Shown: positions 35,701 to 48,722, counted from the first letter of the stretch. The stretch: 64,000 nucleotides of DNA from Nematostella vectensis (GCF_932526225.1 NC_064039.1:13906139-13970138), one strand, 5' to 3'. Notes: generated from the sequence alone by a model not told the origin. Numbers and translations: made by a program.

Positions 35701-38700
35701 GGGTATGTTACACTGGCAGGAACACTATCTTTAGGCACTCAAAAAAACTATGACATCAAAACAGATTAATGTCAGATGGTATAGGGTATGCTTCACTGGC
35801 AGGAACACTATCTTCAGGCGCTCAAAAAAACTATGACATCAAAACAGATTAATGTCAGATGGTATAGGGTATGTTACACTGGCAGGAACACTATCTTCAG
35901 GCGCTCAAAAAAACTATGACATCAAAACAGATTAATGTCAGATGGTATAGGGTATGCTTCACTGGCAGGAACACTATCTTCAGGGGCTATGGCAACAGAT
36001 CAAAGCAATGTCAGATGCCCGAAAAATAAGCAAACGAATCAGTGAGGTTAGAGTTTGCTTCACTGGCCATAGCAAAATGTTCAGGCACTTATAAAACTGA
36101 GACAACAAAACAACAGTCTGTGTGTAGCCATCTCATTACGGGACGACTGTTAGAACGTCGGGAAATAACACTCTTAAGATGGCTATTGCATTATGTGTTT
36201 GCACTCACCTGAAGGCCTTTGAGAGCAGAGAAACCCATGTATAAGAACAGTCCGTATAACACTGGCATAGGGATGTGCTGGAGAGAAGAGAGATACATTC
36301 GTAAATATATGAGAACAGAGAAACTCATGTATAGAAAACCTGTACAACAAAGGCATAATTATGTACTGGAGCGAGATACATTCATGAATATACAAATACA
36401 CACAGAAAACAAAATTCCTTAGGTTAGTCATTTCCCTAAAACACTATGTAGATGTGAGAGAATATAACAGGCAGATGAGAGAGTAAAACAAAAGTTTTGG
36501 TAAAAAATATGTTTTATGCAAATTGTTTCTGTGCCTTTGCAAATTTTCTACAGTGAAAGAGTGGGGCCTAATGACCTTACAACATATGCGAGGTGGCACA
36601 TGACTAGAACATACCTTCAAAATTGGAGTCATCAGCACGCTGAGTCCAATAAGTAAGAAGATGATGAAGCCTGTCACTCTTTGCTCTCTGTGGTTGATGT
36701 AAAAAGGGCATTATACAGTGGTATTAAAAAACAGCCACCTATTACGTGATCACTCTCTATTATTTGCCCAGCTTTAGGCCTGTGTGAAATAGTTACTTAA
36801 AAGCCGAACTAATTTTTCTTATAGTTAAGACACACCTTACTCCCAGAAACTTTGTTTTCTCTCCAGGAGCCGTGACTTCAGACTCCACAAACAAGCTCTG
36901 CACATGTGATACAGAGAGCACAGTGGCTGCAACAACCCAGGGAAGGCCAAGGATAGAGCAGATCCCAACAATGATAGCAACAACAAGCAGATCAAGATGG
37001 TAGCCAGCACCTTTCTAAAAATTAAAGTACCAAGACATTAGGATTGAGGATACAAAGCAGATCGAAGTATTTGCCAGATAGCATTTAAATATGGCTTATT
37101 TATTTACGGTTTCTTAATTTGCATTGATTGGAATTTACTTATAAATTGTTTCTAGTGCTGACAGGCAATGCAAAAGTTCTTAATCTCAACCATTGGTTGA
37201 TTTATCAAATGATTGTCTGCATACAGTGGAGTTGCGCTTTTGGCATGTTCATTCAGCTCGCCTCATTCCACTAAAAATCCCTCCAAATCCCCACATTCAA
37301 ACCCCTATACAGTAGAACTTTGCCTCTGCTTGTTTCTTCAGCTTCCCTTATTCCACTAAAAATGCCTCTAATCCCCAATTCGAACCCCAAAGAGGAGAAA
37401 GCCCACCTTGAGCTTGTGTTCACGTCTGTTGACAATCAAAGCAGTGATCTGCTGATCCATGAACACGAGGATGGTGGCAAGGATAGCAGGGATGGCAGCA
37501 GCAGGAATGGTCCACCCAGGGTTATTACCGAGAGGCGGTACGATCCAGCTACGCTTGTGAGCAGCAGTCGGTTGAAATGACAAGGGGATCATAAGTTTGG
37601 GCGTGTCGACTCCTATGGCATAGTCCAAGCCAACGGCAACCATAATAGAGATCAGGACTGCAAAGTCTGAAATCTTGGCACGGACCTGTAAAAATAATGA
37701 ACACATTCATTGAAATAGTATTTTTGAAAACAGGATAAAGTATCATTTGATAGGCATATGAGAAATACACCTCAATCCATATCAAAACATGCTAAGGGAG
37801 AATTCAGGATATCCAATTACGCAATATCGTTTTTCTAATTTCTCTTGTAGAGCGACAAGATATGTGTAGCCAGTCATTTACTCCTACCCAACTGTTGATC
37901 ACTAAATAGCACTAAAACGGGTTATATTCAATGCATACTCTCATAGTAAACTTTCTCAGAAAATATCTGTATCTTAATTTGTAGTAAAGCCTCCTGTATG
38001 TAGTATGTGACTATATAATCAACCAATAAAACAATAATTTCATTAACTTTTGTATTTACCCACGAACAAGGTACACTTTATTTAATTGCCTTTATAAACA
38101 GAACCATGTCTTTAAATTAATATTGTGTATTGTAATTTGCATTTCATTCACAACAAACATTTTATTTGTTGTTTCTTTCATGGAAACGATGCATCTTATA
38201 CCTATAGCATTCTAAAACATGAGTAAATGGTATAGTTACAATATATAGCATACTAAAACATGAATAAATTGTATAGTTACAAAGTATAGCATACTAACAC
38301 ATGAGTAAATGGTATAGTTACAACTTATAGCATACTAACACATGAGTAAATGGTATAGTTACAAAGTATAGCATACTAAAACATGAGTAAATGGTATAGT
38401 TACAACTTATAGCATACTAAAACATGAGTAAATGGTATAGTTACAACTTATAGCATACTAAAACATGAGTAAATTGTATAGTTACAACTTATAGCATACT
38501 AAAACATGAGTAAATTGTATAGTTACGACTTATAGCATACTAAATAATGAGTAAATGGTATAGTTACAACTTATAGCATACTAAAACATGAGTAAATGGT
38601 ATAGTTACAACTTATAGCATACTAAAACATGAGTAAATGGTATAGTTACAACTTATGGCATACTAAAACATGAGTAAATGGTATAGTTACAACTTATAGC

Positions 38701-41700
38701 ATACTAAAACATGAGTAAATTGTATAGTTACAAAGTATAGCATACTAAAACATGAGTAAATGGTATAGTAACATACGACTTATAGCATACTAAAACATGA
38801 ATAAATTGTATAGTTACAACTTATAGCATACTAAAACATGAGTAAATGGTATAGTTACAACTTATAGCATACTAAAACATGAGTAAATTGTATAGTTACA
38901 ACTTATAGCATACTAAAACATGAATAAATTGTATAGTTACAACTTATAGCATACTAAAACATGAGTAAATGGTATAGTTACAACTTATAGCATACTAAAA
39001 CATGAGTAAATTGTATAGTTACAAAGTATAGCATACTAAAACATGAGTAAATGGTATAGTAACATACGACTTATAGCATACTAAAACATGAATAAATTGT
39101 ATAGTTACAACTTATAGCATACTAAAACATGAGTAAATGGTATAGTTACAACTTATAGCATACTAAAACATGAGTAAATGGTATAGTTACAACTTATGGC
39201 ATACTAAAACATGAGTAAATGGTATAGTTACAACTTATAGCATACTAAAACATGAGTAAATGGTATAGTTACAACTTATAGCATACTATAACATGAGTAA
39301 ATGATGCATCTTATACCTAGAGCATTCTAAAACATATATTATACCTAGAGCATTCTAAATGGTATGGTTATAGCCTTACCTTTGATGGGAAGTAGGAGGA
39401 GGAATGGAAATTCTTCAAGGTGATAGCAAGAACAAATGTTCCAAAGCAGAGCATGACGGAGAGAAGAAATACATTTTCACTGCAACCATCACCACGCAGC
39501 TCCCCACCTGCTCGGACGCAGTCTGGTATTGGTACCCACAGCTTAGTCAGGTTTTCCACTTCTTTCAGGACAAATGAACCATTTGGAAAGGATACATTAG
39601 TCATGACTGTCTCAGGTTTGATACAGAAACACTCATGATGTTCTATGTAGCCTATATGAATCGGATAATCATCCAAGATATGAAAAAGTTTCTTAAACCC
39701 CTCATAGATGTAAATAATGGCAATCAAGGTAGCAAATGTCTCCTCAGTGAAACGGGTGAAGTAACAAATCATTGCACTTGCATCAGTGACAACAAGGATT
39801 AGGCAGAATAACATTGTCCATATGCCAATCCAGAGACGGAAGGAGAGGTACTCCAGGCCGACCCTCTCGCAGAAGGTATAAACAATCTCCTCAAAAACTA
39901 ACATAGGACCTGTTGCTCCTAGAATAATCAAGGGCTGTCCACTGAATAAAGCAAACAGGATGCCACCAATTGCTCCTCCAAGCATCTGTTCCATTGCACC
40001 CTGCAAAAAAAAGCATCAAGTATAAGCAACTCAAACAGATACAGCTGTACTTATTGTATGGAAACACACAGGGCTAGCTAGCGGCATGGCTGTGGGGAGA
40101 TGAAAAAGGGGCTCCAGATAAAATGAGAAAAATCAATAATTTTTACCGTAAGGAATAATACTTTGTGTGTGGTGAGCCTTAAATTATCCAGTAGTTTTAA
40201 AAATCAAGCACTACTTAACTAGCTACTATAATAGGCTAGTAGTTAGGAAACGCCCATTATACATTGGGCCCTTCTCCTAATAGCATAGTTTTCTTTAAAT
40301 TGCAAAAATTGAAAAAAATCTGAAACAAACAATAACTAAGATACTCCCACCCCCTACAGCTACACCTGAACAAGATTGAACTGTTACAAATATGAGGTTC
40401 TTATTTGAGATGGAAATCAAAATCTCTTGGTTCTGGAACTGTTTGAACACCATGTTGTTTTACTGCAAATAAGCTTGATAACATTTCCATTGTATGGTGC
40501 TGTTTGCTAGCCATTTTCCTTGGGCTACATATTTTGCTTGTGGGAGTTGAGTACCCACTTACCATCATGTGCCCTGTCTTGGTGCTCATCAGACCCCCAA
40601 ATGTGATGATAGGGGTCAAGCAAGCAATGTAGATGAAGATGACAGACGCAATGGATTGGAGACTGAGGACATCTCTGAGATCCCCTGGCCACAACCGTTT
40701 CCTGTATCGCTTCATATCTGCTATGAGTCCTCCAAACCACCTAAAACGAAATAAACATCACATCCAGCTTTCCACATATTTGAATCAAATTTGTGTTTTA
40801 TTGAACAAGCATATCAATCTCACAGGATTCATCTTGCATGACAAATATTTTACCACCAGCAAAAAAATAAGCTGAAATAGCTGTGCAATTCATTAGCAAA
40901 CAAGATCCCCTTGTGTCAATGTGAAATTTAATTAATCCTACAATAAGAACAGCAATTTTATGCTCCCGCTAAATGCCAAGTCACACTAAGCATCCATTAA
41001 TCGACTAATCAACTAATTCAAGCGAGTAACCAAGATATTTTCTATGAAATATTGTCAATAACTTGTCAAACTTAATTGGAGCTTTCTTGCAAATAAACTG
41101 TTGTACTTTCAATGATAAACAATAACAAAGAGGTGGTTGATCGACATTCTTTAAACATAAAATAATCCCTGGGTAATGTAATATTTAAATATTCAAAATT
41201 AAACAAAATAACAGTGTCTCAAAGTCAGTATTTATGGTTGAGATTGGTCAACCCTTCTAGGAATACCCCTACATACTGTACTGTACTAAGACAACTCATT
41301 TCAGTATAAAAAGAAAAAAAAATCCTGTTATCAATGCATTTAGTTTGAAGGTAAGAACCCACCTGCCAGTTCTCCTAAGGGCCTCCTCCCTGTCCCCAGC
41401 AGGGTCATGTTCCTCCCCAAGATCGTCATGTTTCCTTTCTCCCCCATTAGCTGTACGATCGAGACGCTTCTCCTGGTTGGGCACAGTGCTAGGCGGCTCT
41501 ATACGGATGTTGGGATCCCATTCACCTGGGGGAAGCACAGTTACCTACAAGTAATTCACATAGTTGTCTTCAGCACTCCAAGTGAAGAGTAAACATACAT
41601 GATTAACAACTTGGATTTATTCATTGTTTACTAACCAATATTTTTAATGGATAAATCCTTCAGACAAAGTGGAACAAGATTTGTAACCCCTCTTACATGT

Positions 41701-44700
41701 TAATAAGTGTTTTGGCCAGCCCCCCTTCTACCACCCTTATTATTTTCTGATGGTTAGGAACAACATAAAAAACAAGGGAGTTGCAGTTTGTTTACTCAGG
41801 TAAACAAGACAAACATCAAAACCAGTTTCAGTACCACCTATTCCATTTTGTGTACAAATGGAAATGTGATGCAAATATCAAAGAAAACATTTATTCAAAA
41901 GACACTAACCTGCATTAAAAACTCATCTATTGCAGCTAAGATGTCTTCTCTGCATTGAGCTTTGTAGGCAACTTCATGAAAAATCTACAAGATAAAAATT
42001 AAACAGATTAAAATGACAATAATCAGTGTTAAAAATATTTTTTTCTTAATTTACTAGGTTTGGGCGGCTTTGTGGATTTTGGTGGCAAAAGAAGCCTGCA
42101 TTCTTGAAATACTGTATAAGGGGAATACGGAAAAAAAGAGCCGGCAAAGACCAGAAAACAGCAGGCGATCGCTGGTAGCCGGCCACTATTTTGAACCCTG
42201 ATAATGTACCTTCCATATAGTAAAACTTCCAAATTACGCCTACAAACTCTATTTCTCTACTATTTCTCAAATAGTAGAAAAGTTTGTTACCTCATCGGAC
42301 ATAAGAGTAGCCATTGCTCGTCCAACTTCATGGTAGCGCCCTGGTGTGCTTGGGGGTCCCATCATGATAAAGATAAACCTGGTAGGAATAGGCACTTCTG
42401 TCATATCACCAAATACTTGACCGGTCTCCAGGCGTACAAATGCATTGATTGGTTTCTTGAGAAATTCCAATTCTCCCACCATAGCAATGGATGCTTCAGC
42501 GCCAGTGGGTAGCTTTTTCATGAAGGTATAATCATATGTCTAGCGATAAAGAAACCAAAATAAAGTACTATTCTTGCAGCTTACAGAAACGTAATGGTGA
42601 AGTCAAAGGCATATGATAATTATATCAGACAGCTGCCTATGATTCATGTCTGGCAGATGAACACTGCTATGGATTAAAACAAACTCAACTCCAAGCCAGA
42701 AAAGGGAATCAAACCCAGAGATACAGTAGGAGGGTTCATGCAAGAGGTACAGACAGTTGTCCTGCTCTACCAACATGCTACATTATCATAACCCTGAAGA
42801 TGAAAAGCACATTTTCATATGGTTGGCCATCTCTACACAAAATTATATTTGATGGGTTATAGTCATAACTTTATTTTAAATGTTTCTTTAATAGTAAAGG
42901 TACGCCAAGGTGTATTTGCCAACAAGAAGCTATGCCCTTGAAGCTTTGTGTCAAGTGTGTGCCAAAATTTACTCATCAAAACAAACCTGCTCCTTGTTAT
43001 TTGTATCTTCATCTTCAGCTTTTCCATCACCCTCTCTGCCCTGTGATACCAGATCAACAGCGGATGGCAATGCTCTAAAGCTGTTAGCACTGTCTGAATC
43101 CTCTTCTTCTTCTTGTAACGCGGATAAGTTGAATGGCACTGACCTGGACCCTTCCTTGATTGTGTTCTTGTCAGGTGGGGCTAGAGTGGGAGCTGATGAC
43201 TTGCGGGAGAAACCTTGCCCCAGGTGAAACTTTGATGAGGTTTTTTTGTGAGATTTTGTGGTGGTATTTTGATGCTTGTGCTTTTGCAGGAAAACTTCTT
43301 TCATTTGTGCCCTTAAGTCTTGTTCAAGTTGCCCAGAGTTTACAAGGTCATCAAGAATCAAGTCTAGGGCAAAAAAAGTAAATCAAGAAAGTATTAGAAA
43401 CTATTGTATATATTTTTAAAAATTTTGTCTATGTTGTGGTTTGAAATGCTTCTTGGTTTGAAATTGTTAAAACCAGTTTGAAAAAAATGCAAACTATGCC
43501 ACATTTGTTGTGGTTTGAAATGCTTCTTGGTTTGAATTTTTTTCAAACTGGTTTTAACAATTTCAAACCAAGAAGCATTTCAAACCACAACATCTACCAT
43601 AGAAAAAGGTGAAAGAGATAATTGCAACATTCTAAATGTTTAGAGCATTTGTTGTAATTTGTTATAGAATATGCAAAAAAATACTATAAAAGAAGCAAGC
43701 TTTTTATACTAACACAAACCTGACTTTTTTAATGATTCAAAGATGGTAAAGATATATAAAGGGAACAAATAATAAAACTCACCAAATATCTGTGATGTGT
43801 TTATTGCATTCATGTGCAATAACATTGTTCCATGAAGGATACAACTTCTGAGCTCAAACACACTGTACAAGGAAAGCGTAGCCACATGAGGCTTACTCCA
43901 ACGGTCTCCAACCTCCTCCACATCCTCTTCAAACTTCACCCAACGTGCAGTCTCCTTCCATACCCCACTGCCATCTTCCTCACATTGATATTCCTCTAGT
44001 TCCCCAAAGATCTGGTGATCCGCAAAGTCTCCTTCCCCGAGAATGAATCGCACCTTCTCAGATGGAAGGTTGGAGTGGGGATCAGGAGGAGGACCTTGCA
44101 AAATATCATAGTATAAGATAAAAACACAATTTTCGGACAGTTCGGACACACTTTTTTCCTTATACCAGAAAAAAGGTACAAGTATGAGCTAACACAGTTT
44201 CAATGAATTTACAAAAAAAATACACATGGGGTAAGGATAAATTAGTTAAAATCAAATTTCTTGCAGATCTAATGACACGAGCTTTTATTTCTCTATCATG
44301 TTCAAATAAACAACAAGCTTGGATGTTGAAACATCATTGAACAAATACAAATTTATTGTGATTAGGTAAGTGCATAACTTACATAAGGAATGTAACTCTT
44401 AATGTAACATGTTTAGTTATTATCTGGACAATGTAAACAACAAAATCCGACTTTCTTTAGTTTTTCAAAAAAAAACTAAATGTAATGAAAAAGTAGCATT
44501 CGTAAAATGACGATTGAGTTTAGAAGTTTAGGGTTAAACCAGTCACCACGCTTTAACAATACAGCACATGCATAGCCTAAGGACACGAAGCGAAATTATT
44601 TCCGATTTTATCGACGGAAGCTTTGAATGAAAATTATTAATCAATGCGGCCTAAAAAAAATCTCAAAAATATAAAACTAACAATTCAAAATCACCCACAA

Positions 44701-45386
44701 ATGAGATTCTCTGATATTTTGTTTACTAAATTGATTAAGGGATTCACATAAACAAACAAACAAACATTTCCCAATATGAAAAATTGAGCAATGAGGAAGC
44801 CATTTAAATGCCCATTCTAAAACGAGGACCGTACTTTCGATTTTATCGCTTTCCGTATCATTAAGCTACATTTTAGACAAATACTGATCCTAGATATGAA
44901 ACCTGCCTTCCTCGAGTATCCTGTCCCGTCTTCTGCTGCCGGTGCGGTGACGATGGCGGTGCCCATGACCATGTTTGCTTCTGGCAGCCCCGCGTCTCGT
45001 GTTCGTGTCATTCCTCAAATGAAGAGGGAGATGGACTCCAATATACAACTGCCGATGATCTGAAAAAACAAGTGGATACAAAATTACGAACTAACAAACA
45101 CTGTAACGAGAGAATCCCAAATAAGGGTGGAAATAGGACACGAATACGCGGAAAGTTGCTGCTGGTATCGGGCGGTGTAAAGTTATATGGACGTACTTCG
45201 GTAATCGATTTCATCGAAATAGTAATTTGAACTCTCTGCGACTGCAATATCTAACAAGGCACTGTGTTCGCTCGGCTCATTGTCCTAAATAAAACAAAAA
45301 AGTATTGTAGAAATCGAATAGGTAAAAATTTGACAAGAAGATGAAGATTTCATAAACTGTTCTACCTGCCCGCTAAGGTCAGCCAT
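32770..45386 (-). CDS. SLC4: SLC4 sodium-coupled bicarbonate transporter (SLC4A7/8/10-like)
   Basis: Plasma-membrane HCO3-/CO3(2-) transporter controlling cell pH. Seventeen exons give 1,220 residues: 45366-45386, 45197-45284, 44907-45059, 43783-44094, 42987-43363, 42291-42539, 41910-41984, 41363-41544, 40563-40740, 39380-40000, 37407-37685, 36836-37014, 36615-36687, 36209-36277, 34826-34999, 33902-34051 and 32770-33252. The cytosolic domain carries the [11 protein letters not shown] and [14 protein letters not shown] blocks (residues 38-148) and the [11 protein letters not shown] linker (426-436). The membrane domain starts near 511 and includes the family signature [17 protein letters not shown]. 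The large extracellular loop has NVS, NGS and NLT glycosylation sites and four cysteines, as in sodium-coupled members. MPVKHQPD and the last helices are intact. The 160-residue tail is unusually His- and Asp-rich. The intron after exon 3 appears to use a GC donor. Assignment to the sodium-coupled branch is by motif memory; ion specificity is inferred. Confidence 0.95.
33617..33791. mobile_element. MITE with about 55-bp inverted repeats
   Basis: Left arm AGGCCATTCCAGCTATAAG and right arm CTTATAGCTGGAATGGCCT are exact complements, and the similarity extends inward through ACCATGGAAACCTACC-like sequence. The total length is about 175 bases with no coding capacity. It lies in the last intron (33253-33901) of the SLC4 gene. 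Confidence 0.75.
34124..34400. repeat. About 30-bp tandem array in an SLC4 intron
   Basis: Eight to nine imperfect copies of a unit like CGACCATAAATGGCAATGCA followed by GAGAATTGGGTA. The apparent minus-strand protein through it (repeated [11 protein letters not shown]) is only the translated repeat. The array lies about 70 bases upstream of the acceptor of exon 33902-34051 in transcript direction. Confidence 0.85.
34672..34693. repeat. Poly-G tract (22 G)
   Basis: Uninterrupted G run in the SLC4 intron 34052-34825, facing the sense strand as poly-C. Length may be sequencing-uncertain. Confidence 0.85.
34962..35985. repeat. 82-bp minisatellite containing copies of an SLC4 splice acceptor
   Basis: About 12.5 copies of an 82-base unit. 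The first copy (34962-35043) overlaps the real acceptor and first 38 bases of exon 34826-34999, so every further copy carries a duplicate of the branch region, the TAG acceptor and the start of the exon. The real copy has six T after the acceptor (TTT TTT GAG, Phe-Phe-Glu). Every array copy I checked has seven, which would read TTT TTT TGA, an immediate stop. Confidence 0.9.
38180..39330. repeat. 41-bp tandem array in an SLC4 intron
   Basis: Roughly 27 copies of a 41-base AT-rich unit resembling TATAGCATACTAAAACATGA followed by GTAAATGGTATAGTTACAACT. Variation is mostly substitutions (GAGTAAATG versus GAATAAATT) and some higher-order periodicity is visible. The array fills most of intron 37686-39379 and runs to within about 50 bases of the donor of the 621-base exon; the donor flank AAATGGTATGGTTATAG resembles the unit. 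Confidence 0.9.
43432..43592. repeat. Long intronic inverted repeat with nested direct repeat
   Basis: The left arm (43433-43487) and right arm (43541-43591) are nearly perfect complements for about 50 bases, for example GTTGTGGTTTGAAATGCTTC against GAAGCATTTCAAACCACAAC. Between them the first 27 bases of the left arm are repeated directly at 43507-43535. It lies in the intron between SLC4 exons 43783-44094 and 42987-43363 and would form a stable RNA hairpin. Confidence 0.85.
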
Positions 45387-45657
45387 GTTTGAAAAAAAGT
45401 CACTTTCGGACCGGCCTCGATCTGACGCAGCCACATGAGAGGCTCACGTGCGCGTAATAACATGCATAACTTGCAAATAGCATGAGCAATAAAGAAAAAA
45501 AAAATAGGAATAAACAAAGAGAAATTGAGTATGAGGCTTGTTTATAAGATTATGGAAATTTTCAAGCATGAAAAAATTCGCGTACGCTTGTAGGGCTATT
45601 ATACAGCGTTTTGTAAAGTGTTGTTACCGTATGGGGATGTACAGCCCCACTTATAAA

Positions 45658-45665
45658 CCAATCAG
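45658..45665. promoter_or_regulatory. CCAAT box upstream of the proximal SLC4 start
   Basis: CCAATCAG(AG) lies about 270 bases upstream of the ATG at 45386. An identical CCAATCAGAG lies at 47024-47033, about 145 bases upstream of the alternative ATG at 46878. NF-Y sites work in either orientation. A CACGTG E-box core also occurs near 45448. The motifs are seen; promoter function is inferred. Confidence 0.35.
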
Positions 45666-46662
45666 AGCCAACAGAGCAGTTTCTAGCTGTAAGTATAATC
45701 AAATGTTGTATCTCTGAGTAGAATTATTACAGCAGACATATTATCTATATAAAGTATTCCACAATATAGTGGAGCCATCTGGACTCAAACATAGACATGA
45801 CATGTGGAAATTTTGTGACCCCTTAGCTATAGCAAAATTTTGTTGCTTTACTGTTTTGAGTTATTTCCCTAATTATTCCAAAAGAAAATAATAAAATACT
45901 TCAGCAGATACCTCGGGCTTTTCTGTGGAAATAACTATCTTTAGTGAGATAAATTTTAATCTGGATAGAGGCCAATTTAAAAGTTATTGTTTGCAACCTG
46001 TCACTCCAAACTGCCGGTTGCAGGCGCCTTATAATCCAAACAAGACCAAAATAAAAACATACGCGGATTTTAACATATTAATAGAGGGTTATTATAGATC
46101 AAAACCTCAAATGTATTTTTTTTAAATGAGCTCCATAAAATTAACACATAACTTCTCACTTCAAAAAAAGCAGAATGAATTCGAAGCATTTCGTTATTTC
46201 TTCGGTACACGTTGTGGCTTTGGTGCACAGAGAGATGAAGACGAAAGTTCCTTCTCCTTCTAAACTTTGGAAATAAATATCTGGAATGACTTATGAATGG
46301 TTGTCTTCCAATGTTTGACTGTATCAAACACCATGATCATAAATCTGATTATAAACGGAGGCTACCCAAAAGAACAGAGCGCACGAGGAAATAAAACTCC
46401 TCAAAATGGTGCTTTCTCGTTCCTTCGCTAAATACGACAGTACCCCGAGTTCTTATGAACATTAATAACACAAGAGATCCTTCGAAAACAATAAACGAAG
46501 TGCGGTTTCTTTTGTATTCTAACGAGCGGCCATGGGAAATTATTCTCGCGTGGCGAAGGTGCCAAAAATTATTCTTATGATCACCACAATCCATCAAGTT
46601 CAACGGCACGAGAACTATCGCGTTTATAATTGGGTCTATCGATCGGCCATGTTATGTGTTAC

Positions 46663-46878
46663 CTGCTATATCAGCATCTGCAATGGAAGGCGTGAAAACA
46701 TCTAGAGTGTGGGGATCTAGAGCAGGAGGATTGGAGCTCTGCAACGAGAAGTGAGGATAGAACCACACAGTTTGCAAAGGAAAGACTATAAAATAAAATC
46801 GACCAAGCTTACAGTTCGAGGCCGACGCTCTGGAGATACTTGAGGGATAAGTTCCTGTCTCTCCGATGGGGTCGACAT
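46663..46878 (-). CDS. SLC4: Alternative N-terminal exons of the SLC4 gene
   Basis: Exon 46813-46878 begins ATG with an in-frame TGA six bases upstream, encodes MSTPSERQELIPQ and on to RPRT, and ends at a GTAAGC donor in phase 0. Exon 46663-46738 follows a good acceptor (TTCTCGTTGCAG), continues in phase 0 and ends in phase 1 at GTAACA. The SLC4 exon 44907-45059 begins in phase 1, so the join gives [17 protein letters not shown] in frame. This would replace the 36 residues made from 45386 and 45197-45284 with a 47-residue N-terminus. Vertebrate SLC4A4/A7/A8 genes also use alternative promoters to vary this segment. Transcript evidence is lacking. Confidence 0.6.
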
Positions 46879-48722
46879 TCTCAATCAAGCTAACAAAACC
46901 TTAAATGTTCGATAGAGTTCGGAAAGGCTTCATCTCGTCACATTTAGGTTGGTTTCGTCGATGCCGGTCTAAGAACCAGACCCCCGCAAGCCTTATTGAA
47001 ATTCCGTCAATAACAAAAACATTGTCCAATCAGAGCGCTTGTAAACATCAGTCAAGCGAGAATGCTATGTCATCGTGACAAGGGATCGAATACACCTATT
47101 TCAATAAAGGTTTGCAAATGGCGATTGGCATTTCTACGACCGAAAGTAACCATGTGTCTCGAAGAATATGAATAAATCAAAACATTTACCCATTAAAGGT
47201 TACCAATTTAACATTTTTAGCTTTATGAATAATTAGTACCCATAAGCCATTTACCATTTGCACTGACAACCTTTTGTGAAATAGGTGTATACAGTAAAAC
47301 GCTGCTATTCAAGTACAAGTGGCCATCGTACAAATAAATAATTGTCGATTCATAAGAAGTTACAGCGAACTCCTTCCCAGCAAAATTCGTCAAATAAGGC
47401 GTATTTATTTGGCATTGTAGACGTTTTATGAGGTATAGAGCAAAGTCACACGAGATAAAGCAAGAATTATACTCAAAACCGAAATTGCACAACGTGTTTT
47501 TTTCTTTTATGCATTCCATAAGGTAGAAAAAAATAATAATTTACATTAATAGATTGTCATGCCTAGTCGTGTTTCCTGAAAGAGATCGTGCAATAAGGCA
47601 CATACGGGAAGTAACCTCTAAATCCCATTGTAGACAAAGGAACAAACGTTTGAGGGGTTGCGTTCAATAGCTTTCTTAAGTTGAGACTTCCTTTTTTATG
47701 TACTCTAACGAAAACGCCTTGTTGGTTTTCTCACAAGAACATTTGAATATATATACATATATATTTTTTTTCTTTAAAAACAAACAAGAAAGGGGTGCCA
47801 AACATGTTTACACTTTTATTTCCTTGGATTTATTCTAGAGTTATCTAATCTACTTTTAACTATCTATGCAATAAAACTGTAATCCTAATACTACTATAAA
47901 CATTTAAATATAACTTTTTCTAGTTATATCAAATATAAATACTCACCATTTCAGTTCCATGTCCCATGTTTATAAAGATACTTTTACGTGCTTAGCGTAT
48001 GGACGAAGGTGCTGTGTTCAAGTATGAGTAAGTGAACTAGTCTTTTTATAATGAAGACGCGGAGGGTTCTGGGGCAGATATACTGATTGCGCTTCTTGTA
48101 CGATTCACTGCACAAGGCCATTCACCTAACAAAGGCCGAGATGCTTGAATGTGCGTGTGAATACAGTGTGACCAATACTGGCCTGAGGAAGGGAGGGGGA
48201 GCTATAGGGGCTAGATGACCCCTCTGTGAGATTAATCGGATTATTCGGTGTGAGGAATGTGGGGGTGGGGGGTTAAAAAACACAGAAGAAGAGGTTGAAA
48301 AAATGACCCCCTTACACCACGGAGTATCACTAACAATCCCTAACCCCTACAGTAATCTCTTTTAACAGGTGAAGGCAGCGACCTCGTACCTAGCCCACCC
48401 CACTAGCTCTACTCCGCGTGATGGCGTCGCTACCTCAGGTCGTAGCGGTCTGTCCGCGTGATGGCATCGTTACATTAAGTCGTAGTAGTCCTTTCGTGAT
48501 GGCATCGTTCCCATGGTAACATTATGTCTTAGTAGTCACCACGTAAGGATATCGTTACAGTAAGTGGTGGTCTCCACGTGACGACATCTTTACCATGGAT
48601 ACATAAAGTCATAGTCGTCTATGGCATTGTTACATCAAGTCGTAATCGTCTTTGACATTGCTACATCAAGTCGTAATCATCTTTAGCATCGCTACATCAA
48701 GTCGTAATCGTATTTATCATCG
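46879..48722. other. Gap between the SLC4 gene and the 3' end of the LRRC74-like gene
   Basis: The right part is the likely 3' UTR of the LRRC74-like gene; TTTATT at 47815-47820 (AATAAA on the minus strand) could be its polyadenylation signal. The left part would be the promoter region of the alternative SLC4 transcript. No other gene is supported; short frames such as 47223-47519 have no splice or similarity support. Confidence 0.45.
47024..47031. promoter_or_regulatory. CCAAT box upstream of the alternative SLC4 start
   Basis: CCAATCAGAG here matches the ten bases found upstream of the proximal start and is placed at a normal promoter distance from the ATG at 46878. This supports, weakly, two separate promoters. 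Confidence 0.35.

Noticed and set aside
35000-35985. The 82-bp array considered as a CRISPR-like repeat
   Set aside because: Units are contiguous with no unique spacers and contain a eukaryotic splice site; it is a minisatellite.
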